Positions 27,610-38,146 of a stretch of DNA of 51,772 nucleotides are shown here, one piece after another. Origin of the DNA: Photobacterium sanguinicancri (GTDB lineage Bacteria > Pseudomonadota > Gammaproteobacteria > Enterobacterales > Vibrionaceae); NCBI RefSeq assembly GCF_002265265.1, contig NZ_NOIF01000011.1, positions 1 to 51,772 of the forward strand. The letters are read 5' to 3'. Within the stretch, counting starts at the first letter, position 1. The number at the start of each line of letters is the position of its first letter. A model generated the notes under the pieces. That model saw nothing but the letters and a program-made list of their open reading frames with translations. It did not search any database and was not told the origin of the DNA. A program made the position numbers and the translations under genes.

Positions 27610-28515
27610 TTACCATTCCGATAACGCAGGCATCGCAATATGGTATTTTTCAAAATCCAATACGACTTGGCGTGGCTCGATACTGTGCAATGTCACCCCC
27701 GGTGCAACTACATCCCCTTCAAACACCTCGCGTCCATTCACTTTCACCCAGCGGCTTTTCGCACTCGACGAGTAAATATGCGTCTGTAAATTCATGGTCG
27801 GTAAACGCTGCTGCACATCTGCTGGTAAATCACCAATCGCCATAACCACTTTTGCAGCCTGCTGACTTGGTGGCGGCGTTGTAGCTCGCTCCGAGGTAGC
27901 ACGTAAGGTCGAGCTATCTACTGAAGGTGAAGGTGAAGCAGTATCAAAACCTTGATGTGCATCTGTTGCCGCAATCGCAGATTGCAGCTGTTCGGCAAGT
28001 TCAGGCGACAAACCTGATAAGTCTAAGCTCTCCAGCCCCCAGCCGTCGCGGTTAGGGTCACGAGGCTCTGCCGAAATAACTCTTGGCTCACTCAGCGCTG
28101 CACGTGCCTCAGACTCACTCGGCAAGTGGCTCTTATTGCTGACAGCGACAGACTGCGGACGATTCCAGTTAGGATCGGGTAAGGCTTCGGTGATCAATTC
28201 TGGATAAGGTAGAAAAGTAACATCAGACAACACATCATGCTGAGTGTTCGTCGTAGCAAGGTGAACGTCCACAACCGCTTTATGCTCTGACTCTTTAGCC
28301 TTGCTAGCAACAAAGAGACCTGAGGCTGTTAAGTGGGGCCACAACACAGTGTATCCGAGCACAGCGACGATAGGTAGAGCAAACAATGCCATACTTCCCC
28401 ATCCTCGGTGTGACGTCAGCACGGCCTTCTCTGGCGCATAGGCAAGCGTGTTAGGGGCTGATTGCGCCTGATAGCTCTGTTCAGACTGAGCTATCGCGGT
28501 AAATAACTTCGACAT
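27610..28515 (-). CDS. gspB: type II secretion protein B
   Basis: ExeB/GspB family. In Aeromonas and vibrios it partners ExeA/GspA to help the type II secretin assemble through peptidoglycan. It has a short cytoplasmic N-terminus, one membrane helix (about 40-60), a long low-complexity Ser/Pro-rich periplasmic linker, and the conserved C-terminal T2SSB domain (about 240-301, with WVKVNGREVFEGD and LDFEKYHIAMP). 301 residues. The start overlaps the last base of gspA. The rest of the secretion operon is not in this window, which is normal for the vibrio lineage. Confidence 0.92.
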   Translation of the reverse strand: MSKLFTAIAQSEQSYQAQSAPNTLAYAPEKAVLTSHRGWGSMALFALPIVAVLGYTVLWPHLTASGLFVASKAKESEHKAVVDVHLATTNTQHDVLSDVTFLPYPELITEALPDPNWNRPQSVAVSNKSHLPSESEARAALSEPRVISAEPRDPNRDGWGLESLDLSGLSPELAEQLQSAIAATDAHQGFDTASPSPSVDSSTLRATSERATTPPPSQQAAKVVMAIGDLPADVQQRLPTMNLQTHIYSSSAKSRWVKVNGREVFEGDVVAPGVTLHSIEPRQVVLDFEKYHIAMPALSEW

Positions 28516-30194
28516 TAGCTTTCTCTCGGCTGTAATGTTGGCCCTGGTAAATTTAAGGCGGCATCAATCATCATCAATGTTTTTGGCCCGGCAATACCAT
28601 CCGCAGAAAGACTTTGAGACTGCTGGAAACGGCGTAATTTATCCAGCACGCTCTGATCAAAGCGATTATGCGTCGCGCTCGGCTCCCCCAATAAGAGGCT
28701 TAATTGTTGATTGAGCCATTCCACTCGTTCACCGCGCTGTCCAAAGCGAATGCTGGTCTTATCCCCCAGTGGAGGGCGCCATAACAAGGTATAGCCACCT
28801 TGCCAGTGACGAGCAAACCACGCATGGCTCACCGCTATACGCTGACCGCCAACCAGTAACTCAACCTGCTCACGCGAATAACGATAAAGTACCGCGAAAT
28901 AGCGTCCAAATTCCTCGCTGTTCATGCTGATTAGCGCAGGACGATTGATCAGGGTTAATCCACTGATACTCGCCGTTATATTTGTCGACTTGTCTTGATA
29001 GCAAGATAAATACAAACGCTGACTCGTCGTGCAATTAGCTTGGCTTGGTGATGTATCGTAACCCCATAGTCGATATAAGGTTTGCATGGCATCCCGCTCG
29101 CTCCTACTTTGTGCAATTGCTTGCTCGAGCAGCGTGGCTTCTGACTTGATCTGAATATTCGCTAAAGGCTGAGCTGTCGATGGTAAAACTTGCGCCGTCG
29201 TGACGGTATCATCCGCCACCGTCAGCCAACCTTGTTGCTGAGCAAACCAATAGCCCCCCAGCGCAACGGCAATGCCTAACGTTAATACCGTTAGACTCTG
29301 CGTTATTGTATTGGGTGCAGGGTGACCCGGATCCTTACGCACTTGTTGCGTTGTAGGCGCCGCTCCCGTCGATGCCCCCACAGGAAGGTGCCAACTTAAT
29401 ACATCGTCACAAGCACGACTCATTAATGCTTTAGACACCTGCTGAGTGCTTTGTTGGTGCGCCAACTGCATCGCCTTATCACACACCAAGTTAATTAAAC
29501 GTGGTATCCCTTGCGTTCGCTTAACGATCACAGCAATAGCTTGATCATCAAATACGGCAAACAAACAATTAACTGCACGCAATCGATAATGCACATACTC
29601 ACAAACCTCTTGTTCTGTTAACGCTAACAAGTGATAACGTGAGGTGATCCGCTGTGCTAACTGACGCAAGCGTTCTTGCTGCAACAGTTGTTGTAATTCT
29701 GGCTGCCCAATCAATACCACTTTAAGCAGTTTACGGCTTTCAGTTTCAAGATTAGTCAACAAGCGCAGTTGCTCGAGCACCTCTGGCATTAAGTGCTGTG
29801 CTTCATCGATCAATAGCAGTGTTTGACGGCCTTCACTGTGATTACTCAATAAATGCTTATAGATGGTATCTGTCAGCACTTTGTAACTGGCTTCCACTGG
29901 GTAGGTTAACCCTAGTTCATCACAAATGGAGGCTAACAACTCCTGCGCCGAAAGCGCAGGATTTAAAATCACGGCAACTTGAGTATCTTGTGTCAAACGA
30001 GCGATAAGGCCACGTAATACTGTCGTTTTACCTGTGCCGACTTCCCCTGTTAGCAGCCCAAAACCACCACCGTCAGTTAAACTATTGAGCAAATGTGTAA
30101 GCGCTTCTCGGTGACGATCACTAAGGTAAAGAAATCGTGCGCTAGGCACAATTGAGAAAGGCGCCTCAGTTATACCGAAAAAATCCTTATACAT
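28515..30194 (-). CDS. gspA: type II secretion AAA ATPase A
   Basis: ExeA/GspA ATPase with a peptidoglycan-binding end. The N-terminal AAA domain carries Walker A GEVGTGKT at 50-57 and Walker B LLLIDE at 126-131. A membrane helix lies near 300-320. The periplasmic region ends in a PG_binding_1 domain (about 495-550, FDQSVLDKLRRFQ and SADGIAGPKT). 559 residues. With GspB it is thought to open or remodel the cell wall for the secretin. A 75-base gap to divergent cca must hold the promoters of both. Confidence 0.94.
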   Translation of the reverse strand: MYKDFFGITEAPFSIVPSARFLYLSDRHREALTHLLNSLTDGGGFGLLTGEVGTGKTTVLRGLIARLTQDTQVAVILNPALSAQELLASICDELGLTYPVEASYKVLTDTIYKHLLSNHSEGRQTLLLIDEAQHLMPEVLEQLRLLTNLETESRKLLKVVLIGQPELQQLLQQERLRQLAQRITSRYHLLALTEQEVCEYVHYRLRAVNCLFAVFDDQAIAVIVKRTQGIPRLINLVCDKAMQLAHQQSTQQVSKALMSRACDDVLSWHLPVGASTGAAPTTQQVRKDPGHPAPNTITQSLTVLTLGIAVALGGYWFAQQQGWLTVADDTVTTAQVLPSTAQPLANIQIKSEATLLEQAIAQSRSERDAMQTLYRLWGYDTSPSQANCTTSQRLYLSCYQDKSTNITASISGLTLINRPALISMNSEEFGRYFAVLYRYSREQVELLVGGQRIAVSHAWFARHWQGGYTLLWRPPLGDKTSIRFGQRGERVEWLNQQLSLLLGEPSATHNRFDQSVLDKLRRFQQSQSLSADGIAGPKTLMMIDAALNLPGPTLQPRES

Positions 30195-30269
30195 GCTTTA
30201 TACTCTGATACCGATAACAAAAATGATTCTATAACGATAAATCGCATAGTTACATGATAGGAGCTAGAT

Positions 30270-31508
30270 TTGCAGACATATCTTGTTGGAGGTGCGGTAC
30301 GTGACGCACTTCTCGGTCTAACAGTCATAGACAAAGACTGGGTTGTCGTCGGAGCAACCCCAGAACAAATGATCGCCCAAGGCTATAGCCAAGTCGGCAG
30401 TGACTTTCCCGTTTTTCTGCACCCGAAAAATAAACAAGAATATGCGTTAGCGCGTACCGAGCGCAAGTCTGGCCAAGGCTATACTGGCTTTGTCTGCCAC
30501 GCGGCACCAGATGTGACTCTGGAACAAGATTTAATGCGCCGTGATCTTACTATCAATGCGATCGCTCAGGCGAATGATGGCACCTTGATTGATCCTTACA
30601 ATGGCCAAGCTGATATCGCCAATAAATGGCTGCGTCATGTCTCGCCTGCTTTTATCGAAGACCCATTGCGTGTACTGCGTGTCGCGCGCTTTGCTGCTCG
30701 CTTTGCTCACCTTGGTTTTCACATTGCACCAGAAACCATGGCTCTCATGCAAGAAATGGTCGTGAACGGTGAACTCAATACACTAACCCCTGAGCGTGTC
30801 TGGAAAGAGTGGGAAAAATCGCTCGGTTACACCAATCCAGAAGTGTTTCTAACAGTACTGCGCCAGTGCGGTGCATTACACGTTATCATGCCTGAAATTG
30901 ATGCCCTCTTTGGGGTTCCTCAGCCAGAGAAGTGGCACCCTGAAATTGACTGTGGTATTCACACGCTACTGGTGGCTAAGCAAGCCGCCTTACTCAGTGA
31001 AAGCCTTATTATTCGTTTTTGCGCCCAAGTACACGACTTAGGCAAAGCGCTAACACCCGAGAGCGAATGGCCAAGCCACAAAATGCACTGTCACACAGGG
31101 CTCAAAGCGATAAAGCAACTTTGTCAGCGCCTACGCGTACCCAACGATTACCGCGATACAGCCTTAATGGTGTGTGCGCAACACACCAAAATCCATCGCG
31201 CCGATGAGATGCGTCCTGATACCTTCATTAAGATCTTCGATCAAATCGATGCGTGGCGAAAACCAGAAAGAGTCATGCAATTGGGGCTATGTTGCCGTGC
31301 CGATGTCCGTGGCCGTACAGGCTTTGAGAACGATGCTTACCCTCAAGCCGATTTACTCATGCAATGCTTTGACGCCGCCGTTGCCGTGGCAGTTAAACCC
31401 ATTGTAGACGCAGGTTTCAAAGGCAAAGAAATCAAAGAGCAATTAGCCATTCAACGCAGCCAAGCTGTTGACGTCGTGCTGACTCAATACCGCCAAGCAG
31501 CAAACTAA
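30270..31508 (+). CDS. cca: multifunctional CCA-adding tRNA nucleotidyltransferase
   Basis: Adds or repairs the 3' CCA end of tRNAs. The class II nucleotidyltransferase head is visible ([29 protein letters not shown]). The C-terminal HD domain ([10 protein letters not shown], about 255-262) gives phosphatase/phosphodiesterase activity in the E. coli enzyme. 412 residues as in E. coli. The start is TTG 30270, six bases after AGGAG; it aligns with the E. coli N-terminus (MKIYLVGG) and no other start fits. Confidence 0.96.
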   Translation: MQTYLVGGAVRDALLGLTVIDKDWVVVGATPEQMIAQGYSQVGSDFPVFLHPKNKQEYALARTERKSGQGYTGFVCHAAPDVTLEQDLMRRDLTINAIAQANDGTLIDPYNGQADIANKWLRHVSPAFIEDPLRVLRVARFAARFAHLGFHIAPETMALMQEMVVNGELNTLTPERVWKEWEKSLGYTNPEVFLTVLRQCGALHVIMPEIDALFGVPQPEKWHPEIDCGIHTLLVAKQAALLSESLIIRFCAQVHDLGKALTPESEWPSHKMHCHTGLKAIKQLCQRLRVPNDYRDTALMVCAQHTKIHRADEMRPDTFIKIFDQIDAWRKPERVMQLGLCCRADVRGRTGFENDAYPQADLLMQCFDAAVAVAVKPIVDAGFKGKEIKEQLAIQRSQAVDVVLTQYRQAAN

Positions 31509-31562
31509 CGACCTTTGATACTGTAATCTCTTTAATGCCTTTAATATCCGAAATATCGAAAT

Positions 31563-31600
31563 AAAAAAGGCTCAAACCTTCGCAGGTTTGAGCCTTTTTT
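31563..31600. terminator. bidirectional terminator cca/uppP
   Basis: Perfect 17-bp stem (31563-31579 with 31584-31600) with loop TCGC and A/T runs on both sides. Confidence 0.94.
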
Positions 31601-31622
31601 AGTGTCTCTGTTTGTGCATTTG

Positions 31623-32426
31623 CTATTGCATCAATAAAAATGCAAACAAGCCGGCACCCAGTAGAAGACGGTAAATTACAAACGGTAGCATGCCTAAACG
31701 TGTCACTAGCTTCAAGAACACATGAATACAGGCGTATGCACTGACAAACGATACCACCAGACCAATACCTAAACCGCCAAAATCAATCGGTGCACCGCTA
31801 GTCACTAACTTCAAAGTTAAGTAACTACCCGCCAGTAGAATAATCGGGATCGACATCAGGAACGAGAAACGGGCTGCCGCTTCACGGGTAAACCCTAAAT
31901 GTAGCGCCGCTGTCATGGTTGCCCCTGAACGCGATGTGCCAGGAATAATGGCAGCCGCTTGCGCGAGACCAATAAACAAGGCTTGCTTCCAACCCGTTTG
32001 GTATTCATTCACTTGCTGAGTCGCACGCTTATCCACCCACCAAAGTAACAGGCCAAAAATAATCGTCGTGCACGCAATCACCCACGCGGAACGTAGGTAC
32101 AGCTCAATGAAGTCTTTCATCAACAAACCGAAGAGACAGGCAGGGATCGTCGCCAATGCGATCATCCAAGCCAGTTTCGATTCAGCACTGCGATGACCTT
32201 TAAAAATCGACGCAACCCAAGCTGATAACAACGCGACCACTTCCTTACGGAAATACAAGATCACCGCAGCTAACGTACCAACATGGACGGCAACATCGAA
32301 TGCAAGCCCCTGATCTGCCCAACCAAAAACTTGAGAAGGTAAAATTAAATGCGCCGAACTTGAAATCGGCAAAAACTCGGTTAACCCTTGAATAAGCGCT
32401 AACACAAAAGCTTCAAAGTGACTCAT
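31623..32426 (-). CDS. uppP: undecaprenyl-diphosphatase
   Basis: BacA/UppP membrane phosphatase that recycles undecaprenyl diphosphate to the monophosphate carrier for cell-wall and polysaccharide synthesis; overproduction gives bacitracin tolerance in E. coli. The signatures [16 protein letters not shown] (14-29) and [10 protein letters not shown] are intact, with about eight hydrophobic helices. I start at ATG 32426, which has GAGGGA five bases upstream and lies inside the end of folK (14-base overlap), giving 267 residues. Translation is probably coupled to folK. Confidence 0.95.
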   Translation of the reverse strand: MSHFEAFVLALIQGLTEFLPISSSAHLILPSQVFGWADQGLAFDVAVHVGTLAAVILYFRKEVVALLSAWVASIFKGHRSAESKLAWMIALATIPACLFGLLMKDFIELYLRSAWVIACTTIIFGLLLWWVDKRATQQVNEYQTGWKQALFIGLAQAAAIIPGTSRSGATMTAALHLGFTREAAARFSFLMSIPIILLAGSYLTLKLVTSGAPIDFGGLGIGLVVSFVSAYACIHVFLKLVTRLGMLPFVIYRLLLGAGLFAFLLMQ

Positions 32427-32916
32427 GAGATCCCTCAAAAATAACATCTACAGGCCATAAAGCCTGCTCAGTTCCAAACTCATTCCATAGCTGCAATATG
32501 GTGCGATCCTCCCCTGGAATTTTCATATCAGGAGCGATCTCAGCCATTGGCCATAAAACAAAAGCAAATTTATAGATATCTGCGCGAGGTAACGTCGGCA
32601 AGGAATTTTGTTGAACATTACCGTACAACAAAATATCTAAGTCTAACGTTCGGCTTTGATTTTTCTTCGCATCGGGTGCGCGACCATAATCCAGCTCTAG
32701 CTGCTTTAAAGTCTGCTGCAATACCGACAACGACAAAGACGTCTCTAACGCTACCACGCAATTATAAAAATTTGGGCCACTAAACCCAACAGGCTCCGCT
32801 TCAAAAATACGGGACACTTCAAAATGTACACCTAACTTTTTCAGCTCAGTCATCGCCACATGAATATGATGCTCACGCTCGATATTGGAACCTATGCTGA
32901 TAAAAGTTCGTGTCAC
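32413..32916 (-). CDS. folK: 2-amino-4-hydroxy-6-hydroxymethyldihydropteridine pyrophosphokinase
   Basis: HPPK of folate synthesis: transfers pyrophosphate from ATP to 6-hydroxymethyl-dihydropterin. The signature [12 protein letters not shown] is present, and the N-terminus [12 protein letters not shown] matches the fold (usual start ...YIALGSNL). 167 residues. The GTG start overlaps the folB stop by four bases (GTGA), and its own end overlaps uppP, so the three genes form a tight operon. The E. coli folK sits elsewhere; the folB-folK pairing is common in vibrios. Confidence 0.94.
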   Translation of the reverse strand: MTRTFISIGSNIEREHHIHVAMTELKKLGVHFEVSRIFEAEPVGFSGPNFYNCVVALETSLSLSVLQQTLKQLELDYGRAPDAKKNQSRTLDLDILLYGNVQQNSLPTLPRADIYKFAFVLWPMAEIAPDMKIPGEDRTILQLWNEFGTEQALWPVDVIFEGSHESL

Positions 32917-33266
32917 TTTGTGCCTCGTTCAATTTGAACGCCAACACCACCCGCATTGGCGACAGCGGTAGGTTTGGTCACACGAACACGCAACCATGGC
33001 ACACCAAATTGCGTCATCAATAACGAGGCAACTTCTTCTGCCACACGCTCTACCAAGAGAAAACGACCGTTCTGAATGTGTGCTGTAACCGCTTCACTCA
33101 CCGCCGCATAATTTAGGGCATAGGCGACATCATCACTATTGGCGGCAGGACGGTTATCGTGAGCCATCTCCAAATCCAATACCAATTTCTGTTTAATTTC
33201 CTGCTCCCAGTCATACACTCCAATAGTGGCGATAACTTCGAGTTGTTCGATAAATACTGAGTCCAT
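32913..33266 (-). CDS. folB: dihydroneopterin aldolase
   Basis: Converts dihydroneopterin to 6-hydroxymethyl-dihydropterin and glycolaldehyde, the step before FolK. MDSVFIEQLEVIATIGVYDWE matches E. coli FolB almost residue for residue. Glu and Lys of the active site lie in GVYDWEQ and VRVTKPTA. Start ATG 33266 gives 117 residues; a TTG two codons upstream is less likely. The ribosome site is weak. First gene of folB-folK-uppP, divergent from plsY. Confidence 0.95.
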   Translation of the reverse strand: MDSVFIEQLEVIATIGVYDWEQEIKQKLVLDLEMAHDNRPAANSDDVAYALNYAAVSEAVTAHIQNGRFLLVERVAEEVASLLMTQFGVPWLRVRVTKPTAVANAGGVGVQIERGTK

Positions 33267-33526
33267 GTTCAATCGCTAATTTTGTTAGAGGTCGGATACC
33301 CAATGTGAGCAAAAGCGCGTATTATCAGGTCGTAATCGTCAATAAAAATGACATTCACTCTCCACTTCGCTCATCGCTGAGCATATCAAGCACTTGCCGA
33401 GTAATAGCAGTGGTGTGAGAGGTGAAGAACTATATCACAGGAATGAGTCACTACGATGAAACTCAGTGATCATTATCATTCAACTAAAGTGACAATGAAC
33501 ATGTTGTTGGCTAGCAGGATGTAACC

Positions 33527-34168
33527 ATGACGCCATTAATACTTTTGATCATTATTGGGGCCTATTTACTAGGGTCGATTTCTAGTGCGGTATTAATTTG
33601 TCGACTCTTTGGCTTGCCTGATCCTCGTGAATCCGGATCTGGAAATCCAGGAGCTACCAACGTTTACCGCCTTGGTGGACGCAAAGCTGCCGCGCTGGTA
33701 TTGGTATGCGATATTCTTAAAGGCATGATCCCAGTTTGGATCAGCTATTTCCTTAACGTAAATCCCTTTTTACTGGGCGTTATCGGCATTGCCGCCTGTC
33801 TGGGCCACATCTATCCCATCTTCTTCCACTTTCGTGGGGGTAAAGGGGTGGCAACGGCACTAGGTGGACTCGCGCCAATTGGGTGGGATCTTAGCGGCAT
33901 GTTAATTAGCTGCTGGCTGTTAGCTGTGTTGGTAACAGGCTATTCATCACTCGCTTCGCTATTTACTGCATTAGCTGCACCACTGTTTACATGGTGGGTA
34001 AAACCAGAATACACCATGCCTGTTGCCATGCTCTCGTGCTTAATTGTTTTGCGCCATCACGACAACGTGAAACGCTTACTTGATGGTAATGAGACCAAAA
34101 TTTGGCAAAAAATCAGTCAAGGCAATAAAGCTGAAGCCGAGAAAAAAAACAAAGTATTGGATGACTAA
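33527..34168 (+). CDS. plsY: glycerol-3-phosphate acyltransferase PlsY
   Basis: Inner-membrane enzyme that acylates glycerol 3-phosphate from acyl phosphate. It has about five membrane helices and three conserved cytosolic motifs: [14 protein letters not shown] near residue 36, FRGGKGVAT near 103, and a third around 170-190 ([14 protein letters not shown]). 213 residues. The usual place opposite folB and near tsaD is kept. The 260-base divergent region shows no clear promoter. Confidence 0.95.
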   Translation: MTPLILLIIIGAYLLGSISSAVLICRLFGLPDPRESGSGNPGATNVYRLGGRKAAALVLVCDILKGMIPVWISYFLNVNPFLLGVIGIAACLGHIYPIFFHFRGGKGVATALGGLAPIGWDLSGMLISCWLLAVLVTGYSSLASLFTALAAPLFTWWVKPEYTMPVAMLSCLIVLRHHDNVKRLLDGNETKIWQKISQGNKAEAEKKNKVLDD

Positions 34169-34188
34169 ATCACTTTTGTTGCTCAATA

Positions 34189-34216
34189 AAAAAACGGGCT
34201 GATTAGCCCGTTTTTT
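34189..34216. terminator. bidirectional terminator plsY/tsaD
   Basis: Perfect 12-bp stem (34189-34200 with 34205-34216) with loop GATT, between convergent genes. Confidence 0.93.
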
Positions 34217-34243
34217 GGTATCTGCATATCTCTAAGATAGCGA

Positions 34244-35272
34244 TTATTCAGTATCTGCACCAATAGGCTTTAACTGATCAATCGGCCAACGAGGGTACGC
34301 CTTCACAGCCAGATCCATCGTCTCTTGATTCTTCAAGCGCTGCATACCCGCGTAAGCAATCATTGCACCGTTATCAGTACAAAACTCGGTTCGTGGGTAG
34401 AAAACTTCACCTCGTAGGTTAGTCATCAGCACTTCAAGTTGTTCACGCAGATATTTATTCGCGCTCACACCACCAGCAATGACTAGACGCTTGTAACCCG
34501 TTTGCTTAAGCGCACGCTTACATTTGATCGCCAATGTATCAACAACGGCTTCTTGGAATGCAAAGGCAATATCTGCACGCGTTTGGTCATCATCATCGTT
34601 TGCGCGAACCGTATTGGCTGTAAACGTCTTCAAACCTGAAAAACTAAAATCTAATCCAGGGCGATCTGTCATCGGGCGTGGAAACTTAAAACGACCTTTT
34701 GTGCCGTTTTCTGCCAATTTCGCTAAACGTGGACCACCAGGGTAATCAAGTCCCATCAGCTTGGCGGTTTTATCAAACGCTTCACCGGCAGCATCATCGA
34801 CAGACTCACCTAGAATTTGGTACTCACCAATGCCTTTTACATCCACCATCATGGTATGACCGCCAGACACTAATAACGCGACAAACGGAAATTCTGGTGG
34901 ATTATCTTCTAGCATAGGCGCAAGTAAGTGCCCTTCCATATGGTGAACCGCCACCGCTGGAATTTCCCATGCGTAAGCTAGGCTACGGCCAATAGTAGCA
35001 CCAACCAGTAACGCCCCCACAAGGCCAGGGCCTGCGGTGTATGCGATACCGTCTAGATCATCATGGGTAAGACCCGCACTAGCCAACGTTGCCTTGATCA
35101 ATGGGATCGTTTTTTTCACGTGATCGCGTGATGCCAATTCAGGAACAACACCGCCATAATCAGCGTGTAATTTTACTTGGCTATACAGCTCATGAGCCAA
35201 TAAGCCTTTTTCATCATCGAAAATTGCAATACCTGTTTCATCACAGGAGGTTTCGATGCCCAGTATACGCAT
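34244..35272 (-). CDS. tsaD: tRNA N6-adenosine threonylcarbamoyltransferase
   Basis: Catalytic subunit of the TsaBDE complex that attaches threonylcarbamoyl to A37 of tRNAs reading ANN codons, essential for accurate decoding. ASKHA fold. Metal ligands His111 and His115 (HHMEGH) and the start [14 protein letters not shown] are conserved; the last nucleotide-binding block includes CTDNGAMIA. 342 residues (E. coli 337). Divergent from rpsU, the same arrangement as in E. coli. Confidence 0.97.
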   Translation of the reverse strand: MRILGIETSCDETGIAIFDDEKGLLAHELYSQVKLHADYGGVVPELASRDHVKKTIPLIKATLASAGLTHDDLDGIAYTAGPGLVGALLVGATIGRSLAYAWEIPAVAVHHMEGHLLAPMLEDNPPEFPFVALLVSGGHTMMVDVKGIGEYQILGESVDDAAGEAFDKTAKLMGLDYPGGPRLAKLAENGTKGRFKFPRPMTDRPGLDFSFSGLKTFTANTVRANDDDDQTRADIAFAFQEAVVDTLAIKCKRALKQTGYKRLVIAGGVSANKYLREQLEVLMTNLRGEVFYPRTEFCTDNGAMIAYAGMQRLKNQETMDLAVKAYPRWPIDQLKPIGADTE

Positions 35273-35362
35273 AACAACCTCTATACTAGTTAGTAACTGG
35301 TGGTAATTATGGGCATGTTACCGCTGTTGACAAAAATTAACCAGTTCATGGTTGCAGAATGC

Positions 35363-35392
35363 TTTACAAATGCCCCTAGATCAGATTAGAAT
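35363..35392 (+). promoter_or_regulatory. candidate promoter of rpsU-yqeY-dnaG-rpoD
   Basis: TTTACA (35363-35368), an 18-base spacer and TAGAAT (35387-35392) predict a start near 35399 and a 68-base leader before rpsU. A TTGACA at about 35329 lies further upstream without a good partner. Confidence 0.45.
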
Positions 35393-35439
35393 TTCGCACC
35401 ATTTTTAATCAGCTGACTCATTACGATTGTCAGCGTTAA

Positions 35440-35682
<243 letters not shown>

Positions 35683-35709
35683 TCTAACGATTATCAGAAG
35701 GAACGTGAT

Positions 35710-36153
35710 ATGACTCTGATTGAACGTCTAAAAGACGAACAAAAAACGGCAATGAAGGCGAAGAATAAACCTCGCCTTGGTGCCATCCGCCTTGTTATGG
35801 CAGCAATCAAACAACGTGAAGTTGACGAAAAGATCACTCTTTCCGAAGACGACGTGATTGGTGTACTAACCAAGATGGTGAAGCAACGCCGTGACTCTGT
35901 TGTTCAATATGAAGCAGCGGGCCGTCAAGACCTTGCTGATGTTGAGCATGCTGAAATTGCAGTCCTAGAGGAGTTTATGCCTCAGCCACTAAGCGACGAC
36001 GAAGTTGCCGCTTTACTGGATGAAGCTATTGCTGCTACTGGTGCTGCAGGTATGCAAGACATGGGTAAAGTTATGGGCGTATTAAAGCCTCAAATTCAGG
36101 GTCGTACTGATATGGGGAAAGTTAGCCAATTAGTGAAAACTAAACTAGGTTAA
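35710..36153 (+). CDS. yqeY: GatB/YqeY domain protein
   Basis: Small protein with the helical YqeY domain, which is also found at the C-terminus of the amidotransferase subunit GatB and is thought to contact tRNA. 147 residues. Typical blocks are LIERLKDEQKTAMKAKNK, RDSVVQYEAAGRQDLA and MGKVMGVLKP. It is 27 bases after rpsU and 151 before dnaG, so it interrupts the classic rpsU-dnaG-rpoD order. I believe this insertion is normal in vibrios. Function in this operon is not established. Confidence 0.93.
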   Translation: MTLIERLKDEQKTAMKAKNKPRLGAIRLVMAAIKQREVDEKITLSEDDVIGVLTKMVKQRRDSVVQYEAAGRQDLADVEHAEIAVLEEFMPQPLSDDEVAALLDEAIAATGAAGMQDMGKVMGVLKPQIQGRTDMGKVSQLVKTKLG

Positions 36154-36304
36154 AACTCCCCCAGCTCTGCAACAAGCCGTGCTATCCTTTTAGGAATGCG
36201 CGGCTTGTCTGTATTCTAACCCTGTATATTTCAAGTAAAAATAAAACACTCAATCACCATTTCCTGGTGGTATTTCACCCGAAGAAGTAGGTTTAACACG
36301 TTGT

Positions 36305-38053
36305 ATGGCAGGAAAAATCCCTCGTTCGTTTATTGATGATCTCATCGCACGTCATGATATTGTCGACGTGATTGACGCACGAGTGAAGCTAAAGAAGAAA
36401 GGGAAAAACTTCGGTGCCTGCTGTCCTTTTCACAACGAAAAAACCCCTTCATTCTCTGTCAGCCAAGAAAAACAGTTTTATCATTGTTTTGGCTGTGGTG
36501 TGCACGGCAATGTGCTCGATTTCGTCATGGAATTCGATCGCTTAGATTTTGTTGATGCCATTGAAGAGCTTTCATCGCAACTTGGGTTAGAAGTACCACG
36601 AGAAAATGGTGGCGAACCATCCGGTCCACGTACCGCGGAAAAGCGCAACCTGTACGATTTAATGGGCCAGATTTCCCAGTTCTATCAATCTCAGCTTCGT
36701 GCTGGAGATGGCAAAATTGCGATCGATTATTTAAAAGATCGTGGTTTATCTGGCGATGTAGTCAAAAAGTTTGGTATTGGCTATATTCCCGACCAATGGG
36801 ATTTAGTTCGTAGCCGTTTTGGCCGAGATAACAACGCACAAGAAGCGTTAGTGACAACAGGCATGTTGATCGAAAACGACAACGGCCGTCGTTACGACCG
36901 TTTTCGTGGTCGCGTCATGTTCCCGATTCACGATCGCCGTGGCCGCGTAATTGGCTTTGGTGGACGAGTATTAGGTGATGGTACACCTAAATATCTTAAC
37001 TCACCCGAAACACCAATATTTCATAAAGGCCGTGAACTGTACGGCTTGTACGAAGTCATGCAAGCTTACCGTGAACCTGAGCGCCTGCTGGTTGTTGAAG
37101 GTTATATGGATGTGGTCGCGCTAGCTCAGTTTGGTGTGGACTACGCTGTTGCGTCCTTGGGAACAGCAACAACGGGTGAGCACATGCAAACCTTATTTCG
37201 CCAAACAGGCACGGTTGTTTGTTGCTACGATGGTGACCGCGCTGGCCGCGATGCTGCATGGCGCGCAATGGAACAAGCTCTGCCATTTCTTACCGATGGT
37301 CGCCAATTGAAGTTTATGTTTTTACCCGATGGTGAAGACCCTGACTCCTATATTCGTCAATACGGTAAAGAGGCGTTTGAACAAAGCGTTACCGATGCAA
37401 TGACGTTGTCAGACTTCATGTTTAACTCGCTGATCCAGCAAGTCGACACCAGCGCACGTGAAGGTAAAGCTAAATTAAAAACACTCGCAGCCCCTTTGAT
37501 TGAGAAAGTGGCAGGCGAAACATTACGTCAATACTTAATCAATACGCTAGGCTATAATTTAGGGTTACCACCCGATCAAATTCGCATTGAATTAAAACAA
37601 AATGTGGCCGATAAACCTAAAAAGCCGCAGCAAGAAATTAAACGCACACCAATGCGAGAAGTCATTGCACTGCTAGTTCAGAACCCAAATTTTGTTAACA
37701 CGCTCGCATTTGATACCACGACATTTGAAGGTATTGATATCGCGGGACTAAATTTATTGTTGTCAATAGTTGATAAGTGTCGCGCGCGCCCCAATATAAC
37801 TACAGGCCAGCTACTTGAAAACTGGCGAGGCAGTAAAAGTGAAGCCATGATGGCACGATTAGCCGCATGGGAACTGCCGTTGTTGGATAACGAAGACAAC
37901 ACACACGATGTATTTTTAGACGCATTGGATAAAGTTTTTGACCAGTGTGTCCGACAGCAAATAGAAAAGTTGCAGGCTAAATCGAATACTATCGGCTTAT
38001 CAGTCGAAGAGAAGCGGGAATTGCAGTTGTTGTTGCTCAATCGTCCCGGCTAA
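36305..38053 (+). CDS. dnaG: DNA primase
   Basis: Makes RNA primers at the replication fork on contact with DnaB. Zinc ligands Cys40, His43, Cys61 and Cys64 match E. coli positions. The catalytic core has VIGFGGRVLGDGTPKYLNSPE, and the TOPRIM motifs are VVEGYMDVVAL and YDGDRAGRDAA. The C-terminal helicase-binding domain (about 440-582) is more divergent, as expected. 582 residues (E. coli 581). A 151-base gap before it may hold a terminator or processing site, but I see no clear hairpin with a T tract. Confidence 0.97.
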   Translation: MAGKIPRSFIDDLIARHDIVDVIDARVKLKKKGKNFGACCPFHNEKTPSFSVSQEKQFYHCFGCGVHGNVLDFVMEFDRLDFVDAIEELSSQLGLEVPRENGGEPSGPRTAEKRNLYDLMGQISQFYQSQLRAGDGKIAIDYLKDRGLSGDVVKKFGIGYIPDQWDLVRSRFGRDNNAQEALVTTGMLIENDNGRRYDRFRGRVMFPIHDRRGRVIGFGGRVLGDGTPKYLNSPETPIFHKGRELYGLYEVMQAYREPERLLVVEGYMDVVALAQFGVDYAVASLGTATTGEHMQTLFRQTGTVVCCYDGDRAGRDAAWRAMEQALPFLTDGRQLKFMFLPDGEDPDSYIRQYGKEAFEQSVTDAMTLSDFMFNSLIQQVDTSAREGKAKLKTLAAPLIEKVAGETLRQYLINTLGYNLGLPPDQIRIELKQNVADKPKKPQQEIKRTPMREVIALLVQNPNFVNTLAFDTTTFEGIDIAGLNLLLSIVDKCRARPNITTGQLLENWRGSKSEAMMARLAAWELPLLDNEDNTHDVFLDALDKVFDQCVRQQIEKLQAKSNTIGLSVEEKRELQLLLLNRPG

Positions 38054-38080
38054 TATTTAGCCAACAGTTTAGAAGTTTGT

Positions 38081-38086
38081 TATAAT
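38081..38086 (+). promoter_or_regulatory. possible -10 element before rpoD
   Basis: A perfect TATAAT lies 61 bases before the rpoD start, but no convincing -35 box stands 16-18 bases upstream. It may be an extended or weak promoter, or chance in an AT-rich gap. rpoD can also be read from the rpsU promoter. Confidence 0.3.
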
Positions 38087-38146
38087 TAACGGTTTGCATT
38101 TCTGCATTCTACTATTCTCACTCAGACCCGAAGTTGGATATCGTCT

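Noticed and set aside
27610-30194. gspBA as a horizontally acquired fragment of a secretion system
   Set aside because: A separate gspAB locus near cca is, to my knowledge, normal in the vibrio lineage, and composition matches the neighbours.
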